From DASXUG01 sp036504995 (GTDB lineage: Bacteria; Pseudomonadota; Gammaproteobacteria; Burkholderiales; Methylophilaceae): DNA of 64,000 bases. Positions within the stretch are counted from its first letter, which is position 1, and the number at the start of each line of letters is the position of its first letter. The notes beneath the pieces were generated by a model, which worked only from the letters and a program-made list of their open reading frames with translations, did no database searches and was not told where the DNA came from. The position numbers and the translations under genes are program-made. This document shows positions 9,394-20,300 of this stretch, in pieces. The DNA lies in assembly GCA_036504995.1 (NCBI GenBank), contig DASXUG010000007.1, positions 1 to 64,000 of the forward strand, read 5' to 3'.

Positions 9394-11835
9394 TTAGCTA
9401 CAAACAGCTCTTACTTGCGCAATATCAGTGTTACCTTGCAGCACCTTGCTGATACCATCTTGCTTAAGCGTACGCATGCCAGTGGCTAAAGCGTGCTCTA
9501 ATAGTTCAGTAATGGGAGCACGGGTTTGAATCAAGTGCTTGGTATTGGTATTAATGGTCATTAATTCATATAAGCCAAGACGCCCTTTGTAGCCAGTATT
9601 GCTGCAATGTGAACAACCTTTTGCGCGGTGCATATTTAACTTGTGCTTACCACTTGCATTTTTCCAGTCGGCCATTACTTCAGTATGATTCCAGCTTGTA
9701 TTGCTGCAGTACTCTAGCGCGAGTTCTTCTAACTCCACATCATCAGGTGTATAAGCTTCTTTGCATTTTGGGCAAAGCGATTTGGCTAGACGTTGAGCGA
9801 GAATGGCGAGTAGGGCATCGGCAAAGTTGAATGGATCCATGCCTAAATCTAACATACGCACGATACTTTCTGGGGCACTGTTGGTGTGCAGGGTTGAAAG
9901 CACTAAGTGACCAGTCAGTGAGGCTTCAATGCCAATTTTGGTGGTTTCTTGGTCTCGCATTTCACCTACCATAATCACATCTGGATCGGCACGTAAGAAG
10001 CTGCGCATGGCATTGGCAAAGGTCCAGCCGATTTTGGCGTTGACTTGTACTTGTCTTAAGCCTGCTTGGGTAATTTCTACTGGGTCTTCAGCTGTCCAAA
10101 TTTTGCGCTCAGGGGTGTTGATGTAGCCTAGTAGTGAGTGCAACGTGGTGGTTTTACCTGAGCCAGTTGGTCCACATACCAGTACTAAACCGTAAGGGCG
10201 TTGCACTACTTTTTTCAAAACGGTTAATTTTTCGTCATCCAAGCCCAATTTATCTACAGGGACTGGTTTTGCGGCAGCCAGTACCCGCATGACGACATCT
10301 TCTAAACCGCCTGCAGTAGGGATGGTTGCGACACGTAACTCAATTTTGGCTGGACCAAATTGTTTAAAATCCAGTTTGCCATCCTGCGGTTTTCTGCGTT
10401 CAGAAATGTCTAGCTGTGACATAATTTTAATACGTGAAATCAGAGCATTACGGAAATTCGAGGGAATTTCCAAATAAGGCTGCAACGAGCCATCTTTCCT
10501 AAAACGCACGCGTGTATTGCGTTTATCTGGGTAGGTTTCAATATGGATATCTGATGCGCCGTCTTTGTAGGCATCTAAAATCATTTTATTCACCAACTGC
10601 ACCAAAGTGTTATCTGACTCGGTAACAGTCTGTTCTTCAATTCTTGAGTTGGATTCTACTTCTGATGTGTTCTCTTCAAACAATCTGCTGGCTAGGTCAT
10701 CAATGCCAACACCGTTAAAGCCTGCACTCTCAAATTCACTTTCTGCACCACCACTGTCATCAGCGCTTCCGTTGAGGTAATGAATTCTAATCGCCGATTT
10801 AATGTCTTCTTTGGACGCCATGGCTGGGATTACTTTGAGTTGTGTAGTGAACCCAATCTCATCCAGCGCTTTAAAGTTCATGGGATCTTCAAGCGCAACA
10901 ATTAGTGCGCCTTCGATTAAACACAAGGGCACGACTAATTCTCTTTTGGCAAAGGCGGTAGGGACTAAGCGAATAGCGTTAGGATCAAAATTAAATTTGT
11001 TTAAACTCACATAAGGGATGCCCAGCTTCTTAGCCATTGCGCCTTTAAGTGCTAACTCATCAATCACCCCCATATCAACCAAAAGTTTGCCTAGGGGTAT
11101 TTTGCGATTTTCTTTTTGCTTATTCAGTGCCGTATCGAGCTGTGCTTCTGTAACAAGACCAAGCTGTATCAGTGCCTCGCCTATTTTGAGCATAGGTTTG
11201 TGTTCTTGCAGCTTGATAGCAATCGCTAACTCGTCACTAGAAATAATTTGGTTTTCCGACAGATAATCGCCAATGCGTTGGGCGCGTAAGGCCGCTTGTT
11301 GTTCGAGCGCTTTATCTACATCCTCTTCTTCAGCTAGATTTTCTTCTATTAAAATCTCACCGATACGCAAGCCAATTTTGTATTGATTAATCGCCCCTCT
11401 GGGAATGAAAGTGCGAATGACGTGGCTGTCCTTAGTTACTGGGTAGATAAACAAACCTGTTTCGGTATTATGATAGCCTTGGGTGTAACCCGCTAATTTC
11501 TCTTCATTACTTAGCACAACGTGATAGGTTTGTAAGTCAACAGGTGTTAATGGTAATGGCGAGCGTTTTTCAAGTTCAATATCTTCTCGAATCAGGCCAA
11601 CTGGATCTATGAGCTGAATACTATTGATTGCGGAGAAATTGAGTTTTTCTTGTAACCCTGTGTCTGCATGTTCGACGAGAATGGTTGATTGTTCCAGCTT
11701 GAAATCCATTAGACTGGCAACAGTTTTTGCACCATTTTTTAAATAAATCAGACAAAGATCTGCCTCTGATTGATCGTTATCATTAACAAACTTAAAATAA
11801 GGTGGGGCTGGCCAATTAATGTTGGTGGCAATCAT
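9394..11835 (-). CDS. GspE-family ATPase, 813 aa, with four MshEN-like half motifs
   Basis: The C-terminal half is a complete GspE/PilB motor: Walker A GPTGSGKTTT, Walker B DPDVIMVGEMRD, the HTN motif (STLHTNSAPES) and a CPKC/CSHC zinc site. The first 150 or so residues match nothing I recognise. Residues from about 155 to 280 then hold four 24-residue MshEN-like half motifs (RIGEILIEENLAEEEDV, RIGDYLSENQIISSDEL, KIGEALIQLGLVTEAQL, PLGKLLVDMGVIDELAL), twice the usual number. It is first in the MSHA-like operon, and its ATG has GGAG 7 bases upstream. It may be a second, differently regulated motor for the same pilus, but that is inference. Confidence 0.85.
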   Translation of the reverse strand: MIATNINWPAPPYFKFVNDNDQSEADLCLIYLKNGAKTVASLMDFKLEQSTILVEHADTGLQEKLNFSAINSIQLIDPVGLIREDIELEKRSPLPLTPVDLQTYHVVLSNEEKLAGYTQGYHNTETGLFIYPVTKDSHVIRTFIPRGAINQYKIGLRIGEILIEENLAEEEDVDKALEQQAALRAQRIGDYLSENQIISSDELAIAIKLQEHKPMLKIGEALIQLGLVTEAQLDTALNKQKENRKIPLGKLLVDMGVIDELALKGAMAKKLGIPYVSLNKFNFDPNAIRLVPTAFAKRELVVPLCLIEGALIVALEDPMNFKALDEIGFTTQLKVIPAMASKEDIKSAIRIHYLNGSADDSGGAESEFESAGFNGVGIDDLASRLFEENTSEVESNSRIEEQTVTESDNTLVQLVNKMILDAYKDGASDIHIETYPDKRNTRVRFRKDGSLQPYLEIPSNFRNALISRIKIMSQLDISERRKPQDGKLDFKQFGPAKIELRVATIPTAGGLEDVVMRVLAAAKPVPVDKLGLDDEKLTVLKKVVQRPYGLVLVCGPTGSGKTTTLHSLLGYINTPERKIWTAEDPVEITQAGLRQVQVNAKIGWTFANAMRSFLRADPDVIMVGEMRDQETTKIGIEASLTGHLVLSTLHTNSAPESIVRMLDLGMDPFNFADALLAILAQRLAKSLCPKCKEAYTPDDVELEELALEYCSNTSWNHTEVMADWKNASGKHKLNMHRAKGCSHCSNTGYKGRLGLYELMTINTNTKHLIQTRAPITELLEHALATGMRTLKQDGISKVLQGNTDIAQVRAVCS

Positions 11836-12001
11836 TTACATACTCCATACTTACACAATCTAAATTACAATAAAAAGCAAACGATACAAATACTTTGTGG
11901 CGCCATACATTAGTTATGTCTGCAGCACCATATACGCTTAACGTCAAAATATCATAAGAATTTAATGTTTCAGTACATGAACTCAAAATAGGCAAACAAT
12001 T

Positions 12002-13459
12002 GTGACAATATTATCCGAACCCAACCCATTTTTTAATGCACTGATGACAGGCGTGTCAGACGAAGTGATCTTGATTGATATTACACGCATGCAAGTGGTG
12101 GACGCCAGTGAAAGTGTGCTTAGGCGTTTAGACTGTGATTTAAGCGAATTGCGCGCGGATAAGCTAGAGTCTGCTTTAGGGGCAAATGTTGGGCTTTTGC
12201 GGGAGTTTGTCAGCCGTTATCAAGAACAGTTTAGCTTTGAGGGTTTGCCAGTACTTGCTAGAAGTTATCAACGACAAATTGAGTTAGGCGAGTACGCGGC
12301 AGAAATGCTACAGCAGGGTGAAGAACGCTATATTTTATTGATGAAAAATGATCTTTCATCCAAGAAAAATACGATGCAGGCGTTAGATGAAAGCGAGCTA
12401 CGCTTTCAAGCCTTAGTCAACAATACGCCAGGCTTGGTATTTGAGTTTCAGTTAGATGATACGGGAGGCATGCGCTTTAATTATTTGAGTGACGGTTGCA
12501 AAGTCCTGCTTGGCGTGTCAGCCGAAGATTTGAAGCAAAATCCACGCATATTACTCAATATGATTAATATAGAAGATATTGACTCGCTGCAGGAGAGCAT
12601 ACAGACCTCGGTGCTGGAATTTAATATGTTTAACTGGGAGGGGCGCGTTTGGATTGAGGCTTGGCAAGATACCAAGTGGATTAATATTCGCGCTATTCCT
12701 CGCCGTTTAAGTAATGGACAGCTGCTCTGGAGTGGCATGATGACCAATATTACTCAAAGCCATAAAGAACGTCTTGAGCTAGAGGAGTCGCGCCGTCAAC
12801 TAGCCGAGCTATCGGCGCATGCTGAGCAAGTGAAAGAACAAGAGCGCAAGAGAATTGCCCGTGAAATTCATGACGATTTAGGTGGTAATCTTACTGCCAT
12901 CAAAATTGGCTTATCTTCAGCTATTAAGAAAGTAGACGCGAACCAGACGCAACTGATTGAAAAAATGAAGTATCTGGAAATGATAGTGAATGAAACGTTT
13001 GATGTCGCGCATCGTATTTCCAGTGATTTGCGCCCCAATATTTTAGATTTAGGCATTGTCGCGGCGTTAGAGTGGCAAGCACAATCCTTTGAGAAGCAAA
13101 TTGGTATCCCCTGTACTTTTAGCACCAACTATGTGGGGATTGCCGTGAACATGGATGAGGCTATTACCTTGTTCCGCATTTGCCAAGAGGCGATGTCCAA
13201 TATTGCAAAACATGCACATGCACAAAATGTAACCGTGACTTTAAACCGTGAACGAGATGGGTTGGTGATGACAATTGCTGATGATGGTGTGGGTTTACAA
13301 GCAGGTGATGTGCTGAAATCTAACTCTTTTGGTCTACGTGGCATGAATGAGCGGGTGAGTGCTGTTAACGGCGAGTTTTCAATAGAGAATGGTGCGCATG
13401 CGGGCACACAAATTACCGTAAAACTACCGTTCTCTAAAGGCCATATTATGGTAGATTAG
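12002..13459 (+). CDS. Sensor histidine kinase, NarX/UhpB type (PAS + HisKA_3 + HATPase)
   Basis: This 485-aa kinase has no evident membrane segment, so it is probably cytosolic. A sensory region of about 130 residues is followed by a PAS-like domain (about 145-255; FQALVNNTPGLVFEFQ). The dimerisation box RKRIAREIHDDLGGNLTAI carries the phospho-acceptor His at about 290. The HATPase domain has the N box (CQEAMSNIAKHAHA) and G boxes (DDGVGL, FGLRGMNERV). The start codon is GTG. The response regulator follows 82 bases downstream. The gene is divergent from the MSHA operon across 166 bases, which makes control of the pilus operon an attractive but untested idea. Confidence 0.88.
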   Translation: MTILSEPNPFFNALMTGVSDEVILIDITRMQVVDASESVLRRLDCDLSELRADKLESALGANVGLLREFVSRYQEQFSFEGLPVLARSYQRQIELGEYAAEMLQQGEERYILLMKNDLSSKKNTMQALDESELRFQALVNNTPGLVFEFQLDDTGGMRFNYLSDGCKVLLGVSAEDLKQNPRILLNMINIEDIDSLQESIQTSVLEFNMFNWEGRVWIEAWQDTKWINIRAIPRRLSNGQLLWSGMMTNITQSHKERLELEESRRQLAELSAHAEQVKEQERKRIAREIHDDLGGNLTAIKIGLSSAIKKVDANQTQLIEKMKYLEMIVNETFDVAHRISSDLRPNILDLGIVAALEWQAQSFEKQIGIPCTFSTNYVGIAVNMDEAITLFRICQEAMSNIAKHAHAQNVTVTLNRERDGLVMTIADDGVGLQAGDVLKSNSFGLRGMNERVSAVNGEFSIENGAHAGTQITVKLPFSKGHIMVD

Positions 13460-13541
13460 ATACTTACACGTTTGATTAAAATATCAGCTAGCAAATGGTG
13501 TTGTAGTTTTTTAAGTATGGGTTGATAAAAAGAAATTTGGG

Positions 13542-14183
13542 ATGGACACAAAAATAAAAGTCGTCATTGCGGATGACCACGCAATTTTGCGTGCGGGCTT
13601 AAAGCAAATTTTGGCTGAAACCGATGATATGGAAGTTGTCGCCGAAGCACAAAATGCGAACGAAGCCATTCGCTTAAGTGGAAAAATGGCAATCGATGTG
13701 ATGTTGCTAGATATTTCCATGCCCGATCGCAGCGGTATGGAAGCCTTAAAGTATATCAAAAAAGAAAATCATCAAATTGCTGTATTGATGCTTTCCATGC
13801 ACAGAGAAGATCAATATGCAGTGCGCGCTTTAAAGGGTGGGGCATCGGGATATTTGTGCAAACAAAGTGCTTCTGAGGAGTTGGTTACTGCGATTCGCAT
13901 GGTGGCCAAAGGTAAAAAATATATCACCGCAGAGGTCGCCGAAATCTTAGCCAATCAAGTCGGTGGTGAAAGTGAAACAGCACCACATGAGTCACTGTCT
14001 GACCGCGAATTTCAAACCCTGACCATGATCGCTTCTGGTTTGTCGGTGGGTGAAATTGCTGAAAAACTGTCGCTCTCGGTAAAAACAGTTAGCATGTACC
14101 GCGCTCGCTTGCTGGAAAAAATGCAGCTTAAACATAATGCAGAACTCACCCATTACGCCATCAAAAATCAATTGGTCGATTAA
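13542..14183 (+). CDS. Response regulator, NarL/FixJ (LuxR-HTH) family
   Basis: This 213-aa protein has an N-terminal receiver domain with the acidic pair (IADDH), the phospho-acceptor Asp at about 57 (LLDISMP) and a conserved Lys in the LKGGASGYLCK stretch. The C-terminal LuxR-type helix-turn-helix lies at about 148-205 (LSDREFQTLTMIASGLSVGE, then VKTVSMYRARLLEKMQL). It is the partner of the kinase just upstream. The target genes are unknown. Candidates are the divergent pilus operon and the downstream glycosylation island. Confidence 0.9.
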   Translation: MDTKIKVVIADDHAILRAGLKQILAETDDMEVVAEAQNANEAIRLSGKMAIDVMLLDISMPDRSGMEALKYIKKENHQIAVLMLSMHREDQYAVRALKGGASGYLCKQSASEELVTAIRMVAKGKKYITAEVAEILANQVGGESETAPHESLSDREFQTLTMIASGLSVGEIAEKLSLSVKTVSMYRARLLEKMQLKHNAELTHYAIKNQLVD

Positions 14184-14354
14184 ATAGCCCCTCGTTATAA
14201 TTTCTTAATCATCGTTGATTTGAAAAGTTATAATTAGCTAGCTTTTCCAGCTTTATTCAACACATCTACCCCCCGTAAGCTTTTGCATAATAGAGGCTAT
14301 TCTAAACAGGATGGCGTTTTCTAAGCGCAAATCTTGTCCATGCCAGGGGGTAAG

Positions 14355-17300
14355 ATGATCACCGCGCAGCAAAAGACAGACGAAAAACACAATCCGGAGC
14401 AAGCTCAATTACCAGCGCAAAGCATGGTCACGGCCTTTGCTAACGCTACACCAAAATCTGCACCAAGCGTTGCGGAAATGAATCGTTTGGTTACCTTATT
14501 TAATCAGGGTCAACAACAAGCTGGTTTAAGTTTAGCTCTGGAAATGACTTCACAGCATCCATTACATGGTTTTGGGTGGAAAGTATTAGGAGCGCTTTAT
14601 CAACAGCAAGGCTTAAAAGACCAAGCATTAGACGCCTTGAAAAAAGCGGCTATGTTGTTGCCAAAAGATGCAGAAGTACATTTTAATTTAGCCAACGCAT
14701 TATGTGATGCTGGAGAACTTAAATCGGCTATTGCTGGTTATAAAAAAGCCATTAAAACTAACCCCATGTTTACTCAAGCCCATTACAACCTAGGGCTGGC
14801 TTATCAAGATTTAGGGCAATTAAGAGATGCCGAAGCAAGTTTTAAAGTAGCTTTAAATCAAAATCCTAAAAACGCACTGATGCATTCAAATTTAGGCGTT
14901 TTGATGAAAAATCAAAAACGTTATAAAGAGGCAGATACTTACTTTACGCAGGCGCTTAAACTTAATCCAGATTTGGTAGAGGTGCATTATCAGCTCGGTG
15001 TCAGTTTAGCTGCGCAAGAGCGTTTTGAGGAAGCGGAGCAACGCTTATTACTTGCGCTTGCGCAAGATCCAAATATCTATGAAGCCTATTGTATTTTAAA
15101 TAAGATTTATCAATTTCAAAAGCGTGATGATGAGGCAGAGGCGTGCTTACGCAAAGTGATTGCGATTAAGCCTGATTATGCTGAGGCGTACTTTAATCTG
15201 GCGAATCGTCTAAAAGCCAAGGGGCAATATGCGGAGGCAGAGGCGCATCATCTGATGGCTTTGTCGGTTAATCCTGAGTTTGTTGAATCCTACAACAATC
15301 TTGGCATGCTCAATCTGGAAAAAGGCGCTTATGCAGAAGCTGTGACCTATTTTAGAAAAGCGCTGGCAATTAAATCCGATTATTTAGATGCCTATAACAA
15401 TTTGGGCATCGTGCTCAATATTTTAGGCCAAACTCAAGAGGCAGAGGCTGCCTATTTGGCAGCACTGGAGATTGATCCAAAGCTGCAAGGTGTTTTAAAT
15501 AATTATAGTGTATTGCTAATGCGTCATGGTCAGCCACAAAAAGCCCAGGAGTGCTTGGACAAAGCGCTCGCCATTGATGATCAGTATCTTGGTACCTATA
15601 TCAATTTAGGTGTGAATTATATCGACCAAGGCAAGATGCAAGAGGCGGAATCCATCTGTATTGAAGCGTTGGGCATACAGTCTGACAATACTCAGGTGTA
15701 TAGCAATCTGTTGTTTTCCATGAGTTATTTATCAGGTGAGTCGGTTAATCGTTACTTGGAACGCGCTTATGAGTATGGACAAGTAATCGCCAATAAAGTG
15801 ACGCAGAAATTTAATACATGGCGTTGCACCCCCAGCCCAAAACGGCTAAAAGTAGGGGTGGTGAGTGGGGATTTACGTCAGCATGCGGTTACGTATTTTT
15901 TAGAAAATATTGCTCAACATATCAATCATGCCAATATCGAGTTAGTGGCTTACAGCACAGATGTTCGAGCTGACCATGTTACGCATCGAATAAAACCCTT
16001 GTTTTCTGAATGGCACTCACTTGCCTTGCTAAATGATGAGCAAGCTGCAAACCTGATACATAGTGACGGTATCCATGTTTTGATTGATCTTTCAGGCCAT
16101 AGTGCGGGTAATCGTTTACCGGTCTTTGCGTGGAAACCAGCACCAGTGCAAGTGAGTTGGTTGGGCTATTGGGCAAGTACAGGCGTTCAGGAAATTGATT
16201 ATGTATTGACGGATGCGGTGAGTTTACCCGAAGATCTGCAATCGCAGTTTGTGGAAAAAATTCAATACCTGCCAGATACCCGCTTGTGTTTTACCGAGCC
16301 ACAGCCAACGGTTGAGGTTTCACCATTGCCAGCTTTGCGTAATGGTTTTATCACTTTTGGCTCTTTCCAAACCATGGCTAAGGTCAGTGATTCAGTGTTG
16401 GCGTTATGGGCACAAGTCATGCAAAGTGTACCTAACTCAAAAATGCGGTGGCAAAGCAAAGCCTTTGGTGCAGAGAGTTATCGGCAATCTGTGAAGCAGC
16501 GATTTACCCAGTTGGGTATTGATGAAAGCCGTGTTGAGCTAGTCGCTTTTGCCTCGCGTGAAGATTATTTTGCAGCGCATGCGCAGATCGATATTCTGTT
16601 GGATACTTTTCCCTTCACTGGCGGCACGACCACTTGTGAAGCACTTTGGTTGGGCGTACCAACGTTGACTATGGCAGGTGAAACCATGGTGGCAAGACAA
16701 GGCGCTAGCCTTTTAACTGCCGCAGGCTTGTCAGACTGGGTAACTGAAAGCCAAGCACAGTATTTGGAAAAAGCAGTGCAGTTTTGCAGTGATTTAAAAC
16801 AACTTAGCCAATTAAGGGCAAATTTAAGAGCGCAGGTTTTGGGTTCCCCATTGTTTGATGGCAAGCGCTTTGCCGCCAACCTAGAGCTTGCTTTATGGGA
16901 TATGTGGCAAGCCACTGAGCACTCAGGGTTACTTGTAGAAACTGATGTTGCTCCAGCCGTTGAAACGCAAACAGCTGCAGTTCTCCCAATGTTGGAGCCA
17001 GTTAATACAGCACCAAGTGCTATTGCAACCGTTATAACCCAGTGCGAACAAGCACTGAAACTAGCGCCCGATAGTGTCAGCATCCATAACAAACTGGCCG
17101 ATTCTTTTAAAGCGCTAGGCCAGTTAGCGCAGGCGATAAACCATTATTCACGCAGTATTGAACTAAACCCAGATGAAGCGGGTAGCTACAATAATTTGGC
17201 CTTGATATTCATTATGCAGGGACAGTATGACCAGGCCGAGCATTACTGTTACCAAGCATTAGAGCGCCAGCCAGATTTGGTAGAAGCGCACAATACACTT

Positions 17301-20300
17301 GGCGTGGCCAAGAAAAACCAAGGGCAGTTACTTGCAGCTCAACGTGCATTTTTGCAAGCCATTAAGTTAAAACCAGATTACGCTGGTGCTTATACCAACC
17401 TTGCCAGCGTATTGCAAGATCAGGGGTATGTGACAGAAGCGCTTGATTGCTTTAAACGCGCGGTAGAGCTTGAACCAGATAACTTAAAATCTTTAGCCAA
17501 CTTACTGTTTGCTATGAACTATGTTGATAAAACGGGCGAACAAATACTCCCTGTTGCACGTCATTATGGCAAGCTAGCCAGTCAGCAAGCTCCCGTAAAA
17601 TTTACCACTTGGAAGCATAATGACGCACTAGGAAAACTTCGCGTTGGTTTGGTTTCAGGGGATTTGCGCGAGCATCCTGTCGCTTTCTTTTTACAAAGCG
17701 TGCTACCACATCTCGATCAGGCACGTATTGAACTGATTGCTTATTCAACTGACTATCGAGAAGATGCTGTAACTTCCAGCCTCAAGCCCTACTTCGCACA
17801 ATGGCACACGTTGCGTGGGCTAAACGACAGCGAGGCGGCACAACGCATCCATGAAGATGGTGTGCATGTGTTAATTGATTTGTCAGGGCACACTGGCGGC
17901 AGCCGTTTACCAGTTTTTGCGTGTAAACCTGCCCCTGTGCAAGCTAGCTGGTTAGGTTATTATGCAACCACAGGGTTGTCGCAAATGGACTATTGGGTGG
18001 CAGATGCAGTCAGCCTGCCTGCAGCACTAAGCTCTTTATTTACCGAGCAAGTTAAATATTTACCCGATAGTAGAATGTGCTTTGCGCCACCTACTAATGC
18101 CCCAGAGGTAGCGAAACTCCCCGCCTTGCTAAATGGTTATGTCACATTTGGCTGCTTTCAGAATATGGCAAAAGTGAGCGAAGAGGTGATGACCTTATGG
18201 GCGCAAGTGATGCAAGCTGTTCCCAACACAAAACTACGTTGGCAATGTAAATCATTAGCTGATATTGAAGTGCAAGAGTCCGTCAAAAAACGCATGGTAA
18301 CTTGCGGTATAGACCTCGCACGTGTGAGCTTGTTAGGCGATGTCTCGCGTCAAGAATATCTAACAGCTCATGCAGAAGTCGATGTGATATTAGATACCTT
18401 CCCCTTTAGTGGTGGTACTACCACTTGCGAAGCCCTATGGATGGGGGTGCCTACGCTGACTTTAGCTGGCCAGACCCTAGTGGCCAGACAAGGGGCAAGC
18501 CTCCTAACTGCCGTTGGCTTGTCTGATTGGATTGTGGAAACACAAGCTGACTATGTGCAAAAAGCCAGAAATATTTGCCAGGATCTGAATCAACTAGCCA
18601 GTTTGCGTACGAACTTAAGAGCGCAAGTCGCCAAGTCGCCATTATTTGATGGCGCGTTATTTGCGCGAAATATGGAAATTTTATTGTGTGATATGTGGCA
18701 AGAGCATGTCGAAAAACAAGCGAAAACTAAGCAAGTGTTGACTAAGGGCAATGCACAAAACCAGCATTTAACTGGTGATCAAACTGACCAGCAGTCAAAA
18801 GTTGCTGTGCAAATTGTCAGCGCTACCAGAATGACTGAACAAGAGTTCTGGAGCAAAGCGGCCTTAGGTCTATCACTCAAGCGTCACTTGCAGCAAGATG
18901 CAAGACTAAGCGCCCACGTGTGCTTTGATAATACACGTGGACTTTCCGAAATATTCAACGACAGTATTCTTCAGGCTGAAGATGATGCAGTGATGGTGTT
19001 TATTCACGATGATGTATGGATAGACGAAGCCAATTTTGCAGATACTGTATTGGCTGGGCTTGAGATATTTGATGTGATTGGCGTGGCCGGGAATAAACGC
19101 AGGTTACCCAACCAGCCAGCTTGGCCATTTGTCGATTTAAAATTTACTTGGGATGACAAACAAAATCTGAGTGGGCGCGTGGCACATGGGCAGCAGGCCT
19201 TTGGTGCAATTTCTGATTATGGCCCAGTCCCTGCCGCTTGCGAGCTGTTGGATGGGGTGTTTTTAGCCGCCAAAAATAGCGTATTGAAATCAGCCAATGT
19301 CTATTTTGATCCGCAGTTTGATTTCCATTTTTACGATCTTGATTTTTGTCGCACCGCAACCAGCGCTGGTTTACAACTAGGGACTTGGTTGGTTAATTTA
19401 ACTCATCAAAGTGGTGGGGCATTTGGCACGCAGCGGTGGCAAGATAAGTATCAGTTATATATGAGGAAATGGGAAAACATGCCTACGGTTTTACTAGAAA
19501 ACTCTCAAGAGAATCTAACCCATGCGGTCGATGACGTTTATGCGCTTGCCCAACAACATCAAGAAGCGGGGGATATCGAGCAAGCGGTGACCCTGTATTT
19601 AGAAATTTTACAAGTTGAGCCTAACCATGCAGAAGCTAATCACAATCTAGGTTTTATTGAGGCACATACCAAATCTGTCGAGGAAGCACTGCTAAGGTTC
19701 GAGGCTGCAGTGATGGCGAAACCCAATGTCGAGCAGTTTTGGGTGAGTTACATTGATGCCTTAATAATGTCTGGTGCCATGGAAACAGCGGCCTCAGCAA
19801 TTGAACTAGGGCTAAGTCATGGCTTAAGTGCCGAAACCGCTAGCATTTTGGCCGAGGAAGTAGTGCAGGGGATTGAGCCTAGTACATTAAACAATCAGCA
19901 GCCAAGCCCAGAGCTTTGTTCAAACGAGGCTATTGGCCAATTGTTAAACAGAGTGTTAACAATCAATATCGAAGATATTCGGCAAGCCAAAATTCAGAGT
20001 ATCAGCATTTCGCCCGATTTAAATCTATCCCCATTTGAAAGCACTCTCAATGAATTAAACCAGATGGGTCGATATAACGAAATCTTAGAAATCATATTCA
20101 AGAGCGTAATGAGCATAAAGCTGCGCCCAGAATTTATCGGTAATAAGATATTTACCCCCTATTTTGATGCAGTATTAGAAAACATCAATCTTGATGTTGG
20201 ACAGATTATTCCCAACACTAAAAAAATGGCAAACGTAGTGGTTGCTTCTGAAATATATGAGTCTGGCGGGCATACCAAGGTCATCGCCGAACTGTTAGAT

